This document shows positions 12,927-13,163 of a stretch of DNA of 13,163 nt, one piece after another. Position numbers and translations under genes: made by a program. Numbering within the stretch: the stretch's first letter is position 1; every line of letters begins with the position of its first letter. This stretch comes from Treponema sp. (GTDB lineage Bacteria > Spirochaetota > Spirochaetia > Treponematales > Breznakiellaceae), in contig JAITRD010000211.1 of assembly GCA_031288575.1 (NCBI GenBank), positions 1 to 13,163 on the forward strand. The letters run 5' to 3'. Below the pieces are notes generated by a model. It saw only the letters and a list, made by a program, of their open reading frames with translations. It did no database searches and was not told the origin of the DNA.

Positions 12927-13163
12927 TTATATAAACTGCCTGAGGTATTTAAGGACCGGTTCCCCGTAACCGGGAGGAGGATACCCCAGGCCGGCGGAAA
13001 CTTCCCCGGATATCTCCTGAAATAAATTACAACAGTTTTTGAGAGCCTTCCCCACAAGCTCCGGGGAATTCACCTGATAGGTTGCCGCAAGCCCTTCCCA
13101 TAGTTCCCGGGACACGTATTTTTGCAAATATTTATATGATTTTCCGACGCTTACCGAATAGTC
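12927..13163 (-). CDS. Probable aminoglycoside 6-adenylyltransferase, C-terminal part only
   Basis: The frame is open from the right edge of the window (base 13163) to the TAA at 12927-12929, giving 78 visible C-terminal residues; a TTG at 13127 is internal, not a start. The segment DYSVSVGKSYKYLQKYVSRE, then LWEGLAATYQ, LFQEISGEVSAGLGYPPPGY and the KYLRQF end, matches the C-terminal domain of ANT(6)/AadE-type enzymes (PF04439). Those enzymes transfer AMP from ATP to streptomycin. The nucleotidyltransferase active site lies upstream and is not visible, so activity and true substrate cannot be judged; many chromosomal members have unproven resistance roles. The assignment rests on pattern recognition of a short segment. 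Confidence 0.7.
   Translation of the reverse strand, partial: DYSVSVGKSYKYLQKYVSRELWEGLAATYQVNSPELVGKALKNCCNLFQEISGEVSAGLGYPPPGYGEPVLKYLRQFI

Overview
The window is a compact, gene-dense, fairly GC-rich stretch of bacterial chromosome with genes on both strands. Gene content suggests a host- or gut-associated spirochaete of the Treponema type: a diderm with an MlaEFD lipid transporter, a split Fe-S serine dehydratase and RNase Y/YmdB, with codon use rich in CGG, GGG and CCC and no sign of sporulation beyond a GerMN domain. The assignment is inferred from gene content; no rRNA or marker alignment was possible. No tRNA, rRNA, insertion sequence or CRISPR array was seen, and no gap longer than about 160 bp lacks a gene.

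Layout: (1) 1-1370, + strand: RNase Y, missing its N-terminus. (2) 1400-2960, - strand: sdaAB and sdaAA, the two chains of L-serine dehydratase. (3) 3040-3393, - strand: an XRE regulator. It is divergent from a short unknown ORF (3554-3766, +) that has an almost perfect sigma70-type promoter, and TGAT/ATCA inverted repeats lie in both promoters. (4) 3815-4684, +: YmdB phosphodiesterase, with an extra low-complexity loop. It overlaps convergently with (5) 4664-5524, -: a membrane-anchored, proline-rich GerMN-domain protein. (6) 5661-8634, +: mlaE-mlaF-mlaD operon with 4-bp overlaps; MlaD carries a long helical stalk and a C-terminal beta-barrel-like domain. (7) 11146-8647, -: ThuA-like protein, AlaX-type alanyl-tRNA editing protein and PduO-type cobalamin adenosyltransferase. 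(8) 11264-12917, +: TrmH/SpoU-family RNA methyltransferase overlapping an unrecognised 297-aa protein. (9) 12927-13163, -: the C-terminal end of what looks like an aminoglycoside 6-adenylyltransferase.

Themes: RNA turnover and signalling (rny, ymdB), envelope lipid transport (mla), and translation quality control or RNA modification (alaX, trmH). Promoter motifs can be read directly at several starts. At several genes the -10 hexamer lies only 6 to 9 nt before the start codon and there is no clear Shine-Dalgarno, which suggests leaderless or near-leaderless transcripts. The most interesting objects are the one-chain trans-envelope MlaD, the XRE control region with its small ORF, and this promoter/start arrangement.
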